Positions 24,491 to 38,264 of a DNA stretch of 64,000 nt are shown here, in pieces. The stretch comes from Salvelinus alpinus (taxonomy: Eukaryota; Chordata; Actinopteri; Salmoniformes; Salmonidae). How positions within the stretch are numbered: the stretch's first letter is position 1; the number at the start of each line of letters is the position of its first letter. The stretch covers positions 17,373,038 through 17,437,037 of the forward strand of contig NC_092098.1 of assembly GCF_045679555.1 (NCBI RefSeq). The letters are read 5' to 3'. The notes under the pieces are model-generated. The model searched no databases. It was not told the DNA's origin and saw only the letters and a program-made list of their open reading frames with translations. The translations under genes were made by a program, and so were the position numbers.

Positions 24491-25020
24491 CACGGAGTGT
24501 AAAAAAACATTAGGAACACCTTCCTAATGTTGAGTTGCACCCCTTTTGCCATCAGAACAGCCTCAATTCATTGGGGTATGGACTCTACAAGGTGGCGAAA
24601 GCGTTCCACAGGGATGCTGGCCCATGTTGACTCAAATGCTTCCCACAGTTGTGTCAAGTTGGCTGGATGTCCTTTGGGTGGTAGACCATTCTTGATACAC
24701 ACGGAAAACTGTTGAGCGTGAAAAACCCACCAGTGTTACAGTTCTTGACACACTCAAACCGGTGCACCTGGCACCTACTACCAAAACCCGTTTAAAGGCA
24801 CTTAAATCTTTTGTCTTGACGATTCACGCTCTGAATGGCACACATACACAATCTCAAGACTTAAAAATCATTATTTAACCTGTCTCTTCCCCTTCATCTA
24901 TACTGATTTAAAGTGGATTTAACAAGTGACATCAATAAAGGATCAAAGCTTTCACCTGGATTCACCTGGTCAGTCTGTCATGGAAAGAGCAGGTGTTCCT
25001 AATGTTTCGTACACTCAATG
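24491..25020. mobile_element. Non-autonomous DNA transposon at a TA site
   Basis: Left end CACGGAGTGTAAAAAAACAT then TAGGAACACCT; right end AGGTGTTCCTAATGTTTCGT then ACACTCAATG, its inverted copy. Both ends abut TA (24489-24490 and 25021-25022), consistent with Tc1/mariner-type insertion. Length 530 bp, no transposase frame. Confidence 0.8.
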
Positions 25021-25218
25021 TATGGCTTTGCTTTTACCAATAGATTATTTATGAATAACAATGTCCTATCCCGGACCTCGAGTAAATTACATTACTAAGC
25101 TGCTCCCGAATGTACTACGTCAGGACATTTAAATCGATTCTATCATAGTCCATGTGGGTTTTAATGGCATTATGAAGGGCAGCTCTGAACAGTTGAAACG
25201 GCATTTTAAAGAGCTGTT

Positions 25219-25585
25219 TGTCACGCCCTGACCATAGTTTGCTTTGTATGTTTTATGTTTTGTTTGGTCAGGGTGTGATCTGAGTGGGCATTCTATGTTG
25301 TATGTCTGGTTTGTCTATTTCTATGTGTTTGGCCTGATATGGTTCCCAATCAGAGACAGGTGTTTTGCGTTGTCTCTGATTGGGAATCATATTTAGGTAG
25401 CCTGTTTTGTATTGTGGGTTGTGGGTTATTGTCTATATGTAAGTTGCCTGTGTCTGCACTTGTCATTTATAGCTTCATGTTCGTTTTGTTGTTTAGTGTT
25501 TCTCTTCGTTTATTAAATAGAAGTATGTATTCGTATCACGCTGCGCCTTGGTCCTCCTCTCTTCCACATTACGACGATCGTGACA
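25219..25585 (+). mobile_element. Solo LTR, family A (copy 2)
   Basis: TGTCACGCCCTGACCATAG to CGATCGTGACA, 367 bp, with the perfect 5-bp duplication CTGTT (25214-25218, 25586-25590). It sits in the esterase part of the L2 LINE; removing it and one duplication restores the frame AAAGAGCTGTTTGACTTT. Confidence 0.9.
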
Positions 25586-27358
25586 CTGTTTGACTTTCTG
25601 CTAGACACTAACAAAAGAACCATCGTATCTGGCCCTGTGCCCTCTCTGAATCGTGGCATTGAACAATTTAGCAGGTGTCATTCTCTTCACAAATTACTAT
25701 GGGATTATTGCAGCTCAATGGGTGTAACTTTTGTTGACAATTTCAATATCTTTTGGAAACAAAACACGTTTTATAAGGAGGATGGAATCCATCCAAATAA
25801 TTTGGGTTCCTGGATCCTTTCACAGCATTATAAGGCTGCGTTGAGACAATGACTTATCAATGACCCAAGCCCAGCTCATCTAATCCCTACCATTGTGACA
25901 CAGAGTTGTCATAATGCTTCAGAAAATGTACATTACACCAGGGGCATTGGTAGACACAATGTAAGTTACCTAATTTATGTCCATCTAACTGCCCTGAATG
26001 CCTCTGCTGATCCTACAACTATTGTATGCAGTAATCATGTGCCTATGAACCAGATTTATACTGTTAGCATTGAGGCGTTGTGCCCTATGAGGAAGTCGAC
26101 TGTGTGCAGCTCACCCTGCACTAATATAAATAACATGAGCATATCTACTTCTGCTAAGTTTCCCAGTAAAGCAATGAAAACAAGTAAGCATACCAGAAAA
26201 AAAGTGCTCAGAAATAGCCCACGTTAACATATGTAGTTTAAGAAACAAGGTTCATGAAATCAATAATTTGCTAGTAACAGATGACAATCATATTCTGACT
26301 ATCTCTGAAACTCACTTAGATAATAGCTTTGATGATACAGTGGTAGCGATACAAGGTTATAACATTTACAGAAAATATAGAAATGCCAATGGTGGAGGTG
26401 TTGCTGTTTATATTCAGAACCATATTCCTGTAAAGATTAAAGAGGATCTCATGTTAAATACTGTTGAAGTAATATGGCTACAGGTTCATCTGCCTCACCT
26501 ACAGCTCATTCTGGTGGGAAGCTGCTATAGACCACCAAGTGTAAACCGTCAGTAGCTGGATAACATGTGTGAAATGCTTGATAATGTAATGTGATATCAA
26601 CAGAGGTATATTTTCTGGGTGATTTTAAATATTGACTGGCTTTCATCAAGCTGCCCATTCAAGAAAAAGCTTCAAACTGTAACAAGTGCCTGCAACCTGG
26701 TTCAGGTTATCAGTCAACCTACCAGGATAGTTACAAACAGCACAGGAATTAAATCATCAACATTAATTAATCACATCTTTACTAATGCTGCAGAAATTAG
26801 TTTGAAAGCAGTATCCAGATCCATCGGATGTAGTGATCACAATATAGTAACCATACCACAATATAGTAACCAGCAAGTTATCAACGTTTGGTAAACTTTT
26901 GGAAATAATTGTCTGACCAGATACAATGCTACTTTACAGTGAACAAATTGACAACAAACTTTCAGCATGCTTATAGGGAAGAACACTCAACAAGCACAGC
27001 ACTTACACAAATGACTGATGATTGGCTGAGAGAAATTGAAGATAAAAAGATTGTGGGGGCCGTTTTGTTAGACTTCAGTGCGGCTTTTGACATTATCGAT
27101 CATAGTCTGCTGCTGGAAAAACTTGTGTTATGGCTTTGCACCCCTGCTATATAATAAAGAGTTACCTGTCTAACAGAACACAGAGGGTGTTCTTTAATGG
27201 AAGCCTCTCCAACATAATCCAGGTAGAATCTGGAATTCTCCAGGGCAGCTGTGTTGGCCCCTTACTTTAAAAAAATCTTTACTAATGACAGTAAAGCCAG
27301 TGTGTATATGTACAGTTGAAGTCGGAAGTTTACATACACCTTAGCCAAATACATTTGA

Positions 27359-27725
27359 TGTCACGCCCTGACCATAGATTGCTTTGTATGTTTCTATGTT
27401 TTGTTTGGTCAGGGTGTGATGTGGGTGGGCATTCTATGTTGTATGTCTAGTTTGTCTATTTCTGTGTTTGGCCTGGTGTGGTTCCCAATCAGAGGCAGCT
27501 GTCTATCGTTGTCTCTGATTGGGAGCTATACTTAGGTAGCCTGTTTTCCATTGTGTGTTGTGGGTGATTGTTTTCTGTTTAGTGTATGTTCACCTGGCAG
27601 AACTGTTTAATTTTCGTATTTCCTCGTTGTTGTTTTGTGTAGTGTTCAGTTTTAATTAAATATGACGAACACTTACCACGCTGCATTTTGGTCCTCCTCT
27701 TCTTCCACCAACGAGAATCGTTACA
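27359..27725 (+). mobile_element. Solo LTR, family A (copy 3)
   Basis: TGTCACGCCCTGACCATAG to TCGTTACA, 367 bp, with perfect duplication TTTGA (27354-27358, 27726-27730). Inserted in the left terminal repeat of the Sleeping-Beauty-like element. Confidence 0.88.
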
Positions 27726-27845
27726 TTTGAACTCAGTTTTTCACAATTCCTGACATTTAATCCTAGTAAAAATTCCCTGTTTTAGGTCAGTTAGGATCAC
27801 CACTTTATTTTTAGAATGTGAAAGGTCAGAATAATAGTAGAGAGA

Positions 27846-28345
27846 TGTAACGGAATTCCTCCTCCTCTTCATACGAAGAGGAGGAGTAGTGATTCGACCA
27901 AAATGCAGCGTGGTTATGTGACATAATGATTTATTAAACAAGACGAAGACGAAACGAAATACACTTGATAAACTACAAAACAAATAAACGATGTAGACAG
28001 ACCTGGACACGAACGTACATATAACGTGAAGAACGCATGAACAGGAAACAGACTACATACAAAACGAACGAACGAACGAACGAACGATACCGAAACAGTC
28101 CCGTGTGGCGTAACATACAGACACTGACACAGGAGACAATCACCCACCACAAACAGTGTGAAACCACCTACCTTAATATGACTCTCAATCAGAGGAAATG
28201 ACAACCACCTGCCTCTAATTGAGAGCCATATCAGGTCACCCTTTAAACCAACATAGAAACAGAAAACATAGACTGCCCACCCAAACTCACGTCCTGACCA
28301 ACTAACACATACAAAACTAACAGAAAACAGGTCAGGAACGTGACA
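27846..28345 (-). mobile_element. Solo LTR, family A subtype (copy 4), antisense
   Basis: TGTAACGGAATTCC at the left to AACGTGACA at the right, 500 bp, with perfect duplication AGAGA (27841-27845, 28346-28350). Longer than other copies, partly from a (GAAC)n run near 28068-28087 and a GAGGAGGA palindrome near the left end. The minus strand starts TGTCACGTTCCTGACC. Confidence 0.85.
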
Positions 28346-28417
28346 AGAGAATGATTTATTTCAGCTTTTATTTCTTTCATCACATTCCCAGTGGGTCAGA
28401 AGTTTACATACACTCAA

Positions 28418-29515
<1,098 letters not shown>

Positions 29516-30737
29516 TTATGTCAATTAGCCTATCAGAAGCTTCTAAAGCCAAGACATCATTTTCTGGAATTTTCCAAACTGTTTAAAGGCACAGTCAACT
29601 TAGTGTATGCAAACTTCTGACCCACTGGAATTGCGATACAGTGAATTATAAGTGAATAATCTGTCTGTAAACAATTGTTGGAAAAATGACTTGTGTCATG
29701 CACAAAGTAGATGTCCTAACCAACTTGCCAAAACTATAGTTTGTTAACAAGAAATTTGTGGAGTGGTTGAAAAAATAGTTTTAATGACTCCAACCTAAGT
29801 GTAAGTAAACGTCCGACTTTAACTGTATGCGGATGACTCAACACTATACATGTAAGCTACTACAGTGACGGAAATGACTGGAACACTTAACAAAGAGCTG
29901 GAGTTAGTTTCAGAGTGGGTGACATGGAATAAGTTTGTCCTAAATGTTTCTAAATCTAAAAGCATTGTATTTGGGACAAATTATTCACTAAACCCAAAAC
30001 TAAATCTTGTAATAACTAATGTGGAAATTGAGCACGCTGAGGTGACTAAACTGCTTGGAGTAACCCTGGATTGTAAACTGTTATGGTCAAAACATATTGA
30101 TACAACATTAGCTAATATGAGGAGAAGTCAGTCCATACTAAAGCTTTGCTCTACCTTCTTAACAGCACTAAGGCAGGTCCTACAGGCTCTAGTTTTGTTG
30201 CACCTGGACTACTGTTCAGCCGTGTGGTCAGGTGCCACAAAAAGGGACTTAGGAAAATTGCAATTGGCTCAGAACAGGGCAGCACGGATGGCCCTTGGAT
30301 GTACACAGAGAGCTGATATTAATAATATGCATGTCAATCTCTCCTGGCTCAAAGTGGAGGAGAGATTGACTTCATCACTACTTGTATTAATTAGAGGTAT
30401 TGACATGTTGAATGCACTGAGCTGTCTGTTTTGAACTACTGGCGCACAGCTTGGAAACCCATGCATACCCCACAAAAGGTCTCTTCACAGTCCCCAAGTC
30501 CAGAACAGACTATGGGAGGTGCACAGTACTACATAGAGCCATGACTACATGGAACTCTGTTCCACATCAAGTAACTGATGCAAGCAATAAAATTTGATAA
30601 TAAACAGATAAAAATACACCTTATGGAACAGAGGGGACTGTGAAGCAACACGAACATAGGCACAGACACACGCATACACACACGCGATAACAGACACACT
30701 ATACACACACGTACACATGGATTTTGTACTGTAGATA

Positions 30738-32260
30738 CAGTGCCTTTGGAAAGTATATTTTGTTACCTCACAGCCTTATTGTAAAATCGATTAAATAAAC
30801 AAATTCCTCAGCAATCTACACACAATACCCCATAACGAAGAAGCGAAAACAGGTTTTTAGAATTAAAAAACAGAAACACCTTATTTACATAAGAATTTAT
30901 ACCCTTTGCTATAAGACTCGAAATTGAGCTCAGGTGCATCCTTTTTCCATTGATCATCCTTGAGATGTTTCTACAACTTGATTGGAGTCCACCTGTGGTA
31001 AATTAAATTGATTGGACATGATTTGGAAAGGCACACACCTGTCTATATAAGGTCCCACAGTTGACAGTGCATGTCAGAGCAAAAATCAAGCCATGAGGTT
31101 GTAGGAATTGTCCGTAGAGCTCAGAGACAAGGCACAGATCTGGGGAAGGGTACCAAAAAATGTCTGCAGCATTGAAGGTCCCCAAGAACACAGTGGCCGC
31201 CATCATCATTAAATGAAAGAAGTTTGGATCTACCAAGACTCTTCCTAGAGCTGTCTGCTCAGCCAAACTGAGCAATCGGGGGAGAAGGGCCTTGGTCAGG
31301 GAGGTGACCAAGAACCTGATGGTCAGTCTGACAGAGCTCTAGAGTTTCTCTGTGTAGATGGGATAATCTTTCAGAAGGGCAACCGTCTCTGCAGCACTCC
31401 TCCAGTCAGGCCTTTATGGTAGAGTGGCCAGACAGAAGCCACTCCACAGTAAAAGGCACATGACAGCCCGCTTGGAGTTTTCCAAAAGGCACCTAAAGAC
31501 TCTCAGACCATGAGAAACAAGATTCTCTGGTCTGATGAAACCAAGATTGAACTCTTTGGCCTGAATGCCAAGCGTCTCTTCTAGAGGAAACCTGGCACCA
31601 TCCCTATGGTGAAGCATGGTGGTGGCAGCATCATGCTGTGGGGATGTTTTCAGCGGCAGGGAGTGGGAGACACTAGTCAGGATCGAGGGGAAAGATGAAC
31701 AGAACGAAGTACAGAGAAATCCTTGATGAAAACTTGTTCCAGAGAGCTCAGGACCTCAAACTGGGACGAAGGTTCATCTTCCAACAGGACAACAACCCTA
31801 AGCACACAGCCAAGACAACGCAGGAGTTGCTTCGGGACAAGTCTCTAAATGTCCTTGAGTGGCCCCAGCCAGAGCCCGGACTTGAACCTTATCGAACATC
31901 TCTGGAGAGACCTGAAAATAGCAGTGCAGCGACGCTCCCCATCCACCCGACAGAGCTTGAGAGGATCTGCAGAGAAGAATGGGAGAAACTCCCCAAAAAC
32001 AGGTGTGCCAAGCTTATAGCGTCATACCCAAGAAGGCTGTAATCTCTGCCAAAGGTGCTTCAACAAAGTACTGAGTAAAGGTTCTGAATACTTATGTTAA
32101 TGTTTTTATTTTTTATAAAATCCTGTTTTTGCTTTGTCATTATGAGGTATTGTGTGTAGATTGATGATTTAAAAAACAATTTAAGCAATTTTAGAGTAAG
32201 GCTGTAACCTAACAAAATGTGGAAAAAGTCAAGGGGTCTGAATACTTTCCGAAGGCACTG
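30738..32260 (+). mobile_element. Tc1-like element in the L2 LINE 3' UTR
   Basis: Left end TA/CAGTGCCTTTGGAAAGTAT, right end ATACTTTCCGAAGGCACTG, with inner repeats around CAAAATGTGGAAAAAGTC. The right-hand TA has become AA. 1523 bp. Removing it joins LINE 3' UTR sequence on each side. Confidence 0.87.
31070..32088 (+). pseudogene. Tc1 transposase pseudogene
   Basis: Broken relative of a roughly 340-residue Tc1 transposase. The region of the first catalytic D reads TCTGGTCTGATGAAACCAAG near 31530 and is followed by an in-frame TAG in CTTCTAGAGGAAAC (31579-31592). The last third is open from 31695 to 32042 and keeps QQDNNPKHTAK but has a frame slip where SPDLNPIEH is expected (reads PEPGLEPYRTS). 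It cannot make an active enzyme. Confidence 0.85.
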
Positions 32261-32406
32261 AATATGGTAGTGCTGGAGTAGGGGCCTGAAGGCACACAGT
32301 GTGTAGTGAAATCTGTGAATGTATTGTAATGTTTTTAAAATTGTATGAATGGCCTTAATTTTGCTGGACCCCAGGAAGTGTAGCTGCTGCCTTAATAAAT
32401 ACAAAT

Positions 32407-33930
32407 AATCACCTTTGGATGTTGATTTTTTTGGTCACCTAATAATGGTTCATTTCAAGGTCAACAACTATATTCATGTCACTCACAATTTTCAAGATGA
32501 CAAATACATTTATTGCGTGCTTTTGTAGGCTGCTTGTATATTTAATGTAAGGTCCATTAGTTTCAAATGCATGTCATGTGTAATTTATGCCAAGCAAAGT
32601 ATCCAATTCCATTCAGTTAAGCTGAATGACACCCAACATGATAAGATAAGATATCCTTATCTTTTTTTTTATATCCTTATCTTATCTCGACAAGGAATAT
32701 GTGAACATCCACCAGAACTCACTCAGTCCATGCATGCGTGGCATGAAATTCATTCTGAGGTAGATTTGTGATTTTCAGACTGGTCAGCTGCTCTCCACTC
32801 ACATTATTTCTGCTGCTTCAGGGCTTCCAAAGGTGTCTCCTTTGGGAACATTGTCTCTCCTTTTGGGAACATTGTCTACACAGTCCATCTTAGTAAGTCA
32901 TAAGGACATGATGACCTTTTGTCAGATGGGACATGGGATCTAAATAAAACATCTTGACCTAGAGTATATTGTGGCAATATCGTGAACATCAATTCCATCA
33001 AATATTTATCAAACATTTACTCTTAGTTTTGCCAACACTAATGTGGATGCTGCACTTGAAAAGTGTAGGTTTGTATTTCATCAGGCTTTAGAAAGTCAGT
33101 CTTCAGTCTTGTGGAAACAGAGCCATTCTAAGACTACCTTCCAGTTATATTTGGACCTATGGTAGGACTCTGCTTTGATTCAGTGAGTTGAGGGACAGGA
33201 CTGCGTTGGCTGATGGAAAAGACAGGACCACATGCATTTCCGCCACACAGCGTTTCCATGGGAACACAGAGAGAACAGAAATATCCCAGCCTGATTAATG
33301 ACAGTCAGTGCTTCAGATAACGACTGTGATGACATCACAGACACCAGCATCACAGATGCCTGCTAGAGGCAGTGTGGCTAAACATCACATTTTTAGCAGT
33401 GTTAAAAGACTTTTCTCTTTTTTTCTAAGATCTGAGGGCATCAGCTGGGCTTTAGGTACAGAGTGACATACACTATTTATTATGTAGAAGGACACTGTTT
33501 ATGAACAGTGAGTGTCATCCCATTATTCAATCGCCTGACCTACATAACAGAGAGGAACTAATCTCTACGTAGGCGGATAGTGAATAATGCAGTAAAATGT
33601 GGGAGATCTTTATGAATCATACATGCCTCCGACTTGTTGGCCACTGGCATAGGAACTGTTCTTTCAGTGTGATACAGCATCATCATCCTGGAATCAGTTC
33701 ACTCTGTGATCACCATGCAATAAGGGTACTTTTTTGACAAGCATTAGGGAACTTTTTTTTACTCAGATAACCTTATTTCAATCAAAACTATGCTACATTT
33801 ATTTGAATAATTCTGATTCAAAATTACAGTGCGTAGGCCTTTCCTGCAGTCAAATGACCAAATCGCCCTCTAGTGGCCTCATGGGTGGAATGTTATGAGT
33901 ATTTTTAATAATTTAATAATTAATAAACAT
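32407..33930. other. No gene seen
   Basis: No coding frame recognised. A small palindrome of GATAAG words lies at 32641-32688 (listed separately). Two adjacent near-identical TTTGGGAACATTGTCT words at 32840-32877 form a short tandem duplication. Confidence 0.4.
32641..32688. repeat. GATAAG palindrome
   Basis: GATAAGATAAGATATCCTTA is followed after a T-run by ATATCCTTATCTTATC, making a hairpin of about 15 bp with clustered GATA words. Confidence 0.7.
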
Positions 33931-33933
33931 TAT

Positions 33934-34369
33934 CCAGTCTGGCTAATCGCTATTTGACCAAGAAGGAGAGTGATGGAGTGCTGCATCAGATGACCTGGCC
34001 TCCACAATCATCCGACCTCAACCCAATTGAGATGGTTGGACCGCAGAGTGAAGGAAAAGCAGCCAACAAGTGCCCAGCATATGTGGGAACTCCTTCAAGA
34101 CTGTTGGAAAAGTATTCCTCTTGAATCTGGATGAGAGAATGCCAAGAGTGTGCAAAGCTGTCATCAAGGCAAAGGGTGGCTACTTTCAAGAATCTAAAAT
34201 CTAAAATATATTTTGATTTGTTTAACACTTCTTTTGGTTACTACATGATTCCATATGTGTTATTTCATAGTTTTTGATGTTTTCAGAATTATTCTACAAT
34301 GTAGAAAATAGTACAAATAAAGAAAAACCCTGGAATGAGTAGGTGTGTCCAAACTTTTTACTGATACTG
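33934..34369 (+). mobile_element. Truncated Tc1-like element (3' part)
   Basis: Begins inside the transposase (CTATTTGACCAAGAAGGAGA) and runs to a terminal repeat ending AACTTTTTACTGATACTG next to TA. Same family as 51457-52886 and 44555-45102. Confidence 0.85.
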
Positions 34370-34419
34370 TATATAAAGTTTACATACCAAATTTCATGGC
34401 CCCTTTTTCATCGGTTCAG

Positions 34420-36340
34420 TACTTATAGCCCTGGTGTGCTATGGTGCCATCTAGTGGTATAGCGTGGCCGACTTTGAATGTATCAACTCATCTGGAGTCG
34501 ATCTGATTTATGGTTCATGAGAAGAGATTTTTCCAGTATTTTTGCATTAGCACATGTGCTAACATATGCTAATATAGGTACAGTGTGTCCATATTTGAAT
34601 GCAGCAAAAATGATACATAATCAAAACTATTTACCCTATCAGTCCCAAAACTCCAGCAAAAATCAGCTTTTCATTTATCTGACTTTAATTTATCTGCATG
34701 TCCAGCCTCCATATTTAGCCTCACAATGAATGTGTTGAACCATTTTACTTTCATGAAAAACATGGCTACAAGTAGACCACAAATTTAACATAAACAGTTG
34801 CATTCATGAGTTTTATTGACAAATGTCAATAAAATTTATTCTGCTAGTGCAAAAACCTGATAAAAACAGTATTTATATAAATGCTGTAAGTACAGAAATG
34901 ATTTGTGCACTGGGAAATAGATATTCAACTAGTCAGTGACAACTGTGTGGAGTTTGGAGTTTTTGACAGCAACTATGTGAACTAATAACAGTATTATGAC
35001 ACTATGTCCTGGGATTTCCAATGATCATCTATGTAGAAGAACCCCTTCTAACAACTCTTGTGTAGCTTATGAGTGTCATAGAGCATAGAGTCCATGAGAG
35101 TCTCAGGTTTTTAATAGTTTGTTGCTCAAACCATTCATACTCTACAGGCGTTTTGTTAAAAGACCCTGCCCCGGGCCCCTTCGAGATCCGCCCTTGTCTC
35201 ACAAACAACGCTGTAGCTCCCGTTAATCACACACTCTAATGGTTGGTAGATACAGTTGCAGAAGAAATAGAAATAGTCTGTAGCTCAAACACGCAATGTT
35301 TCAAAGGGGTTAGAAGTCCAAAACATGCCGGCGTTGCGGTGGGACTCATTGGGTTAAAGACTGATGTAATGAGTCTAATTACAAAATCTGGATTGAATCT
35401 GATGTATGGTTCATGAGGATTGATTGCTGATGATTTTGAGCATTAGTATTACAAATGCAAAGAATGAGTTGTTAATAGATTCCTTGTTGTTTGAGATATC
35501 AATACCAAATACATTGTGGTTCATTTTACGGACGTCCATGATAGCGATTACACGTTTCAAGTTGATAGACCACTGTGGAGTAGATTTACAGGGGTTTAAA
35601 TGGACACGTAAAATCAGATTTTTTTTGTCAATAACTCAGCCATCTTTTGACCAATCCCTTAGCTTTCAAACAAAGTTAAGACGTGTACCATGGGCTTACG
35701 TTCCACATTTGGTGTCATTTGGTCCAATGGTTCATTTGAAGAAGAATATTTTAGCATATTAGCGTATGTGTTAATATGCATCTACTGTTATAGTGTGGCC
35801 ATCTTTGAATCCATCAATGTTATTTTCTCAAACTCTTTAGGGACTATTCATTTGGAATTAATCTGACTTTGAGAAGAAAAAAATAATTCATTAACGTTAC
35901 ATGGTTAAAAAAAGTTCATTGTTAATAGTTTCCGTATTTTTTAAGATATCAATGCCAAACTTAATATGGTTCATCATGGTAATGTCTTTGACCCTAAAAT
36001 GTATCAAGTTGATCAGCCATTGTGGAGTGGATTTATTTAACTTTTCTCAAGCTTAATTAAGCAATGTACCATGGGCTTACATCCCGTGTTATTTTGACTT
36101 TTTAAAATGTTTTTCAAAGGTAGGTCAAGACGGAGGGAAGTCTATTCTGATGGACTTTATAGGTCCTTGAGACAAATTTGTTCAGCATGATGAAAGACAC
36201 CTACATACAACGTTTCAAGTCTCTAGGTCAAACGGGGCGACGGATATGAGGGTTTAAGTGAGACTGCTTATAACAGTGCCACCTATAAGCCAATCAGTGC
36301 CATTATTTTTGGCCTATAGTTTCTGTGTGCATATGCTTGA
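34420..36340. repeat. Diverged direct-repeat array, unidentified
   Basis: Several blocks recur in the same order. TTGTTAATAG(A/T)TTCC and GATATCAAT(A/G)CCAAA appear at 35469 and 35920. (A/C)AAGTTGAT(A/C)(A/G) and TGTGGAGT(A/G)GATTTA appear at about 35560 and 36010. GTACCATGGGCTTAC appears at about 35687 and 36067. TATAG(C/T)GTGGCC...TTTGAAT appears at 34458 and 35790. Units are roughly 400-450 bp. No coding frame and no known element ends were recognised. Confidence 0.6.
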
Positions 36341-36356
36341 GTTATTTGACCATGCT

Positions 36357-36640
36357 TACTTACAAGCCCTTAACCAACAATGCAGTTTTAAGAAGAAAAA
36401 AAAGAGAAATATAACAAATAATCAAGGAGCAACAATAAAATAACAGTAGCGAGGCTACATACAGGGGGTTCTGGTACAGAGTCAATGTGCAGGGGCACCG
36501 GTTAGTCGAGGTAATTGAGGTAATATGTACATGTAGGTAGAGGTAAAGTGACCATGCACAGATAATAAACAGAGAGAAGCAGCAGCATAAAAATGGCGGG
36601 TGGGGAAAATGCAAAAGTCTAGGTAGCCATATAAGGAGTA
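36357..36640 (-). pseudogene. LINE 3' UTR fragment, antisense
   Basis: Reverse complement of the LINE tail seen at 4480-4680: GAGGTAATATGTACATGTAG, GAGTCAATGTGCAGGGGCAC and TTACAAGCCCTTAACCAACA. UTR only. Confidence 0.75.
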
Positions 36641-36694
36641 ATAGGTTCTAAAGGTTAGGGCAAAATCCTAATTTCAGGATTTTCTCTTGAACTA

Positions 36695-38262
36695 CACTAC
36701 CATTCAAAAGTTTGGGGTCACTTAGAAATGTCCTTGTTTTTGAAAGAAAAGCACATTTTTTGGTCCATTAAAATAACATCAAATTGATCCGAAATACAGT
36801 GTAGACATTGTTAATGTTGTAAATGACTATTGTAGCTGGAAATGGCTGATTTTTTAAATGGAATATCTACATAGGCGTACAAAGGCCCATTTATCAGCAA
36901 CCATCACTCCTGTGTTCCAATGGCACGTTGTGTTAGCTAATCCAAGTTTATCCTTTTAAAACGCTAATTGATCATTAGAGTCCTCAACTGGCAGCTTCAT
37001 TAAATAGTACCTGCAAAATACCAGTCTCAACGTCAACAGTGAAGAAGCGACTCCGGGATGCTGGCCTTCTAGGCAGCGTTGTAAAGATAAAGCCGTATCT
37101 CAGACTGGCCAATAAAAATAAAGATTAAGATGGGCAAAAGAACACAGACACTGGACAGAGGAAATCTGCCTAGAAGGCCAACACCCCGGAGTCGCCTCTT
37201 CACTGTTGACGTTGAGACTGGTGTTTAGCGGGTACTATTTAATGAAGCTACCAGCTGAGGACTTGTGAGGCATTTGTTTCTCAAACTAGACACTGTAATG
37301 TACCTGTCCTCTTGCTCAGTTGTGCACCGGGGCCTCCCACTCACTTTCAATTCTGGTTAGAGACCGTTTGCGCTGTTCTGTGAAGGGTTGTATGAGATCT
37401 TCAGTTTCTTGGCAATTTCTCGCATGGAATAGCCTTCATTTCGCAGAACAAGAATAGACTGACGAGTTTCAGAAGAAAGTCTTTGTTTCTAGCCATTTTG
37501 AGCCTGTAATCGGACCCACAAATGCTGATGCTCCAGATACTCAACTAGTCTAAAAAAAGCCAGTTTTATTGCTTCTTTAATCAGCACAAGAGTTTTCAGC
37601 TGTGCTAACATAATTGCAAAAGGGTTTTCTAATGATCAATTAGCCTTTTAAAATGATAAACTTGGATTAGTTTACACAACGTGCCATTGGAACACAGGAG
37701 TGATGGTTGCTGATAATGGACCTCTGTACGCCTATGTAGATATTCCATAAAAAAATCTGACATTTCCAGCTACCAATAGTCATTTACAACATTAACAATG
37801 TCTACACTGTATTTCTGATAATTATGTTATTTTAATGGACAAACATTTTTGCTTTTCTTTAAAAAACAAGGACATTTCTAAGTGACCCCAAACTTTTGAA
37901 TGGTAGTTGTCAACGGGTGTATTAGAGGCGAAGTCAGGTGCAGGAGAGTAGAGTGATGTAAACAGGCACACTTTTATTTTAGTTCCAAAAACGAGAGCAC
38001 TACATAAATCAAACGCGCTCAAAACACGGAACATAACAAAAGTGAAGCGCATAATAAAACACCACTATAACATGAAACAATTACACACAAAACATGATGG
38101 GAAACAGAGGGTTAAATACAAGTAGATTGATTGGGGAAATGAAAACCAGGTGTGTATGGAACAAGACAAGACAAATGGATATATGAAAAATGGAGCGGCG
38201 ATCACCGAACGCCACCCGAACAAGGAGAGGAGCCGACTTCGGCGGAAGTCGTGACAGTAGTG
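36695..38262. mobile_element. Tc1-like fold-back derivative, carrying a solo LTR
   Basis: Ends CACTACCATTCAAAAGTTTG and its inverse AACTTTTGAATGGTAGT...G, each beside TA (36693-36694, 38263-38264). Inside, 36979-37076 and 37167-37264 are inverted copies of the same transposase N-terminal segment meeting head to head; the catalytic part is missing. The right end is split by a solo LTR at 37908-38256. Confidence 0.85.
37908..38256 (-). mobile_element. Solo LTR, family B (copy 3), antisense
   Basis: TGTCAACGGGTG to GGAAGTCGTGACA, 349 bp, with perfect duplication GTAGT (37903-37907, 38257-38261). The minus strand starts TGTCACGACTTCCGCCGAAG, as at 14341. Inserted six bases from the tip of a Tc1 element. 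Confidence 0.88.
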
Positions 38263-38264
38263 TA

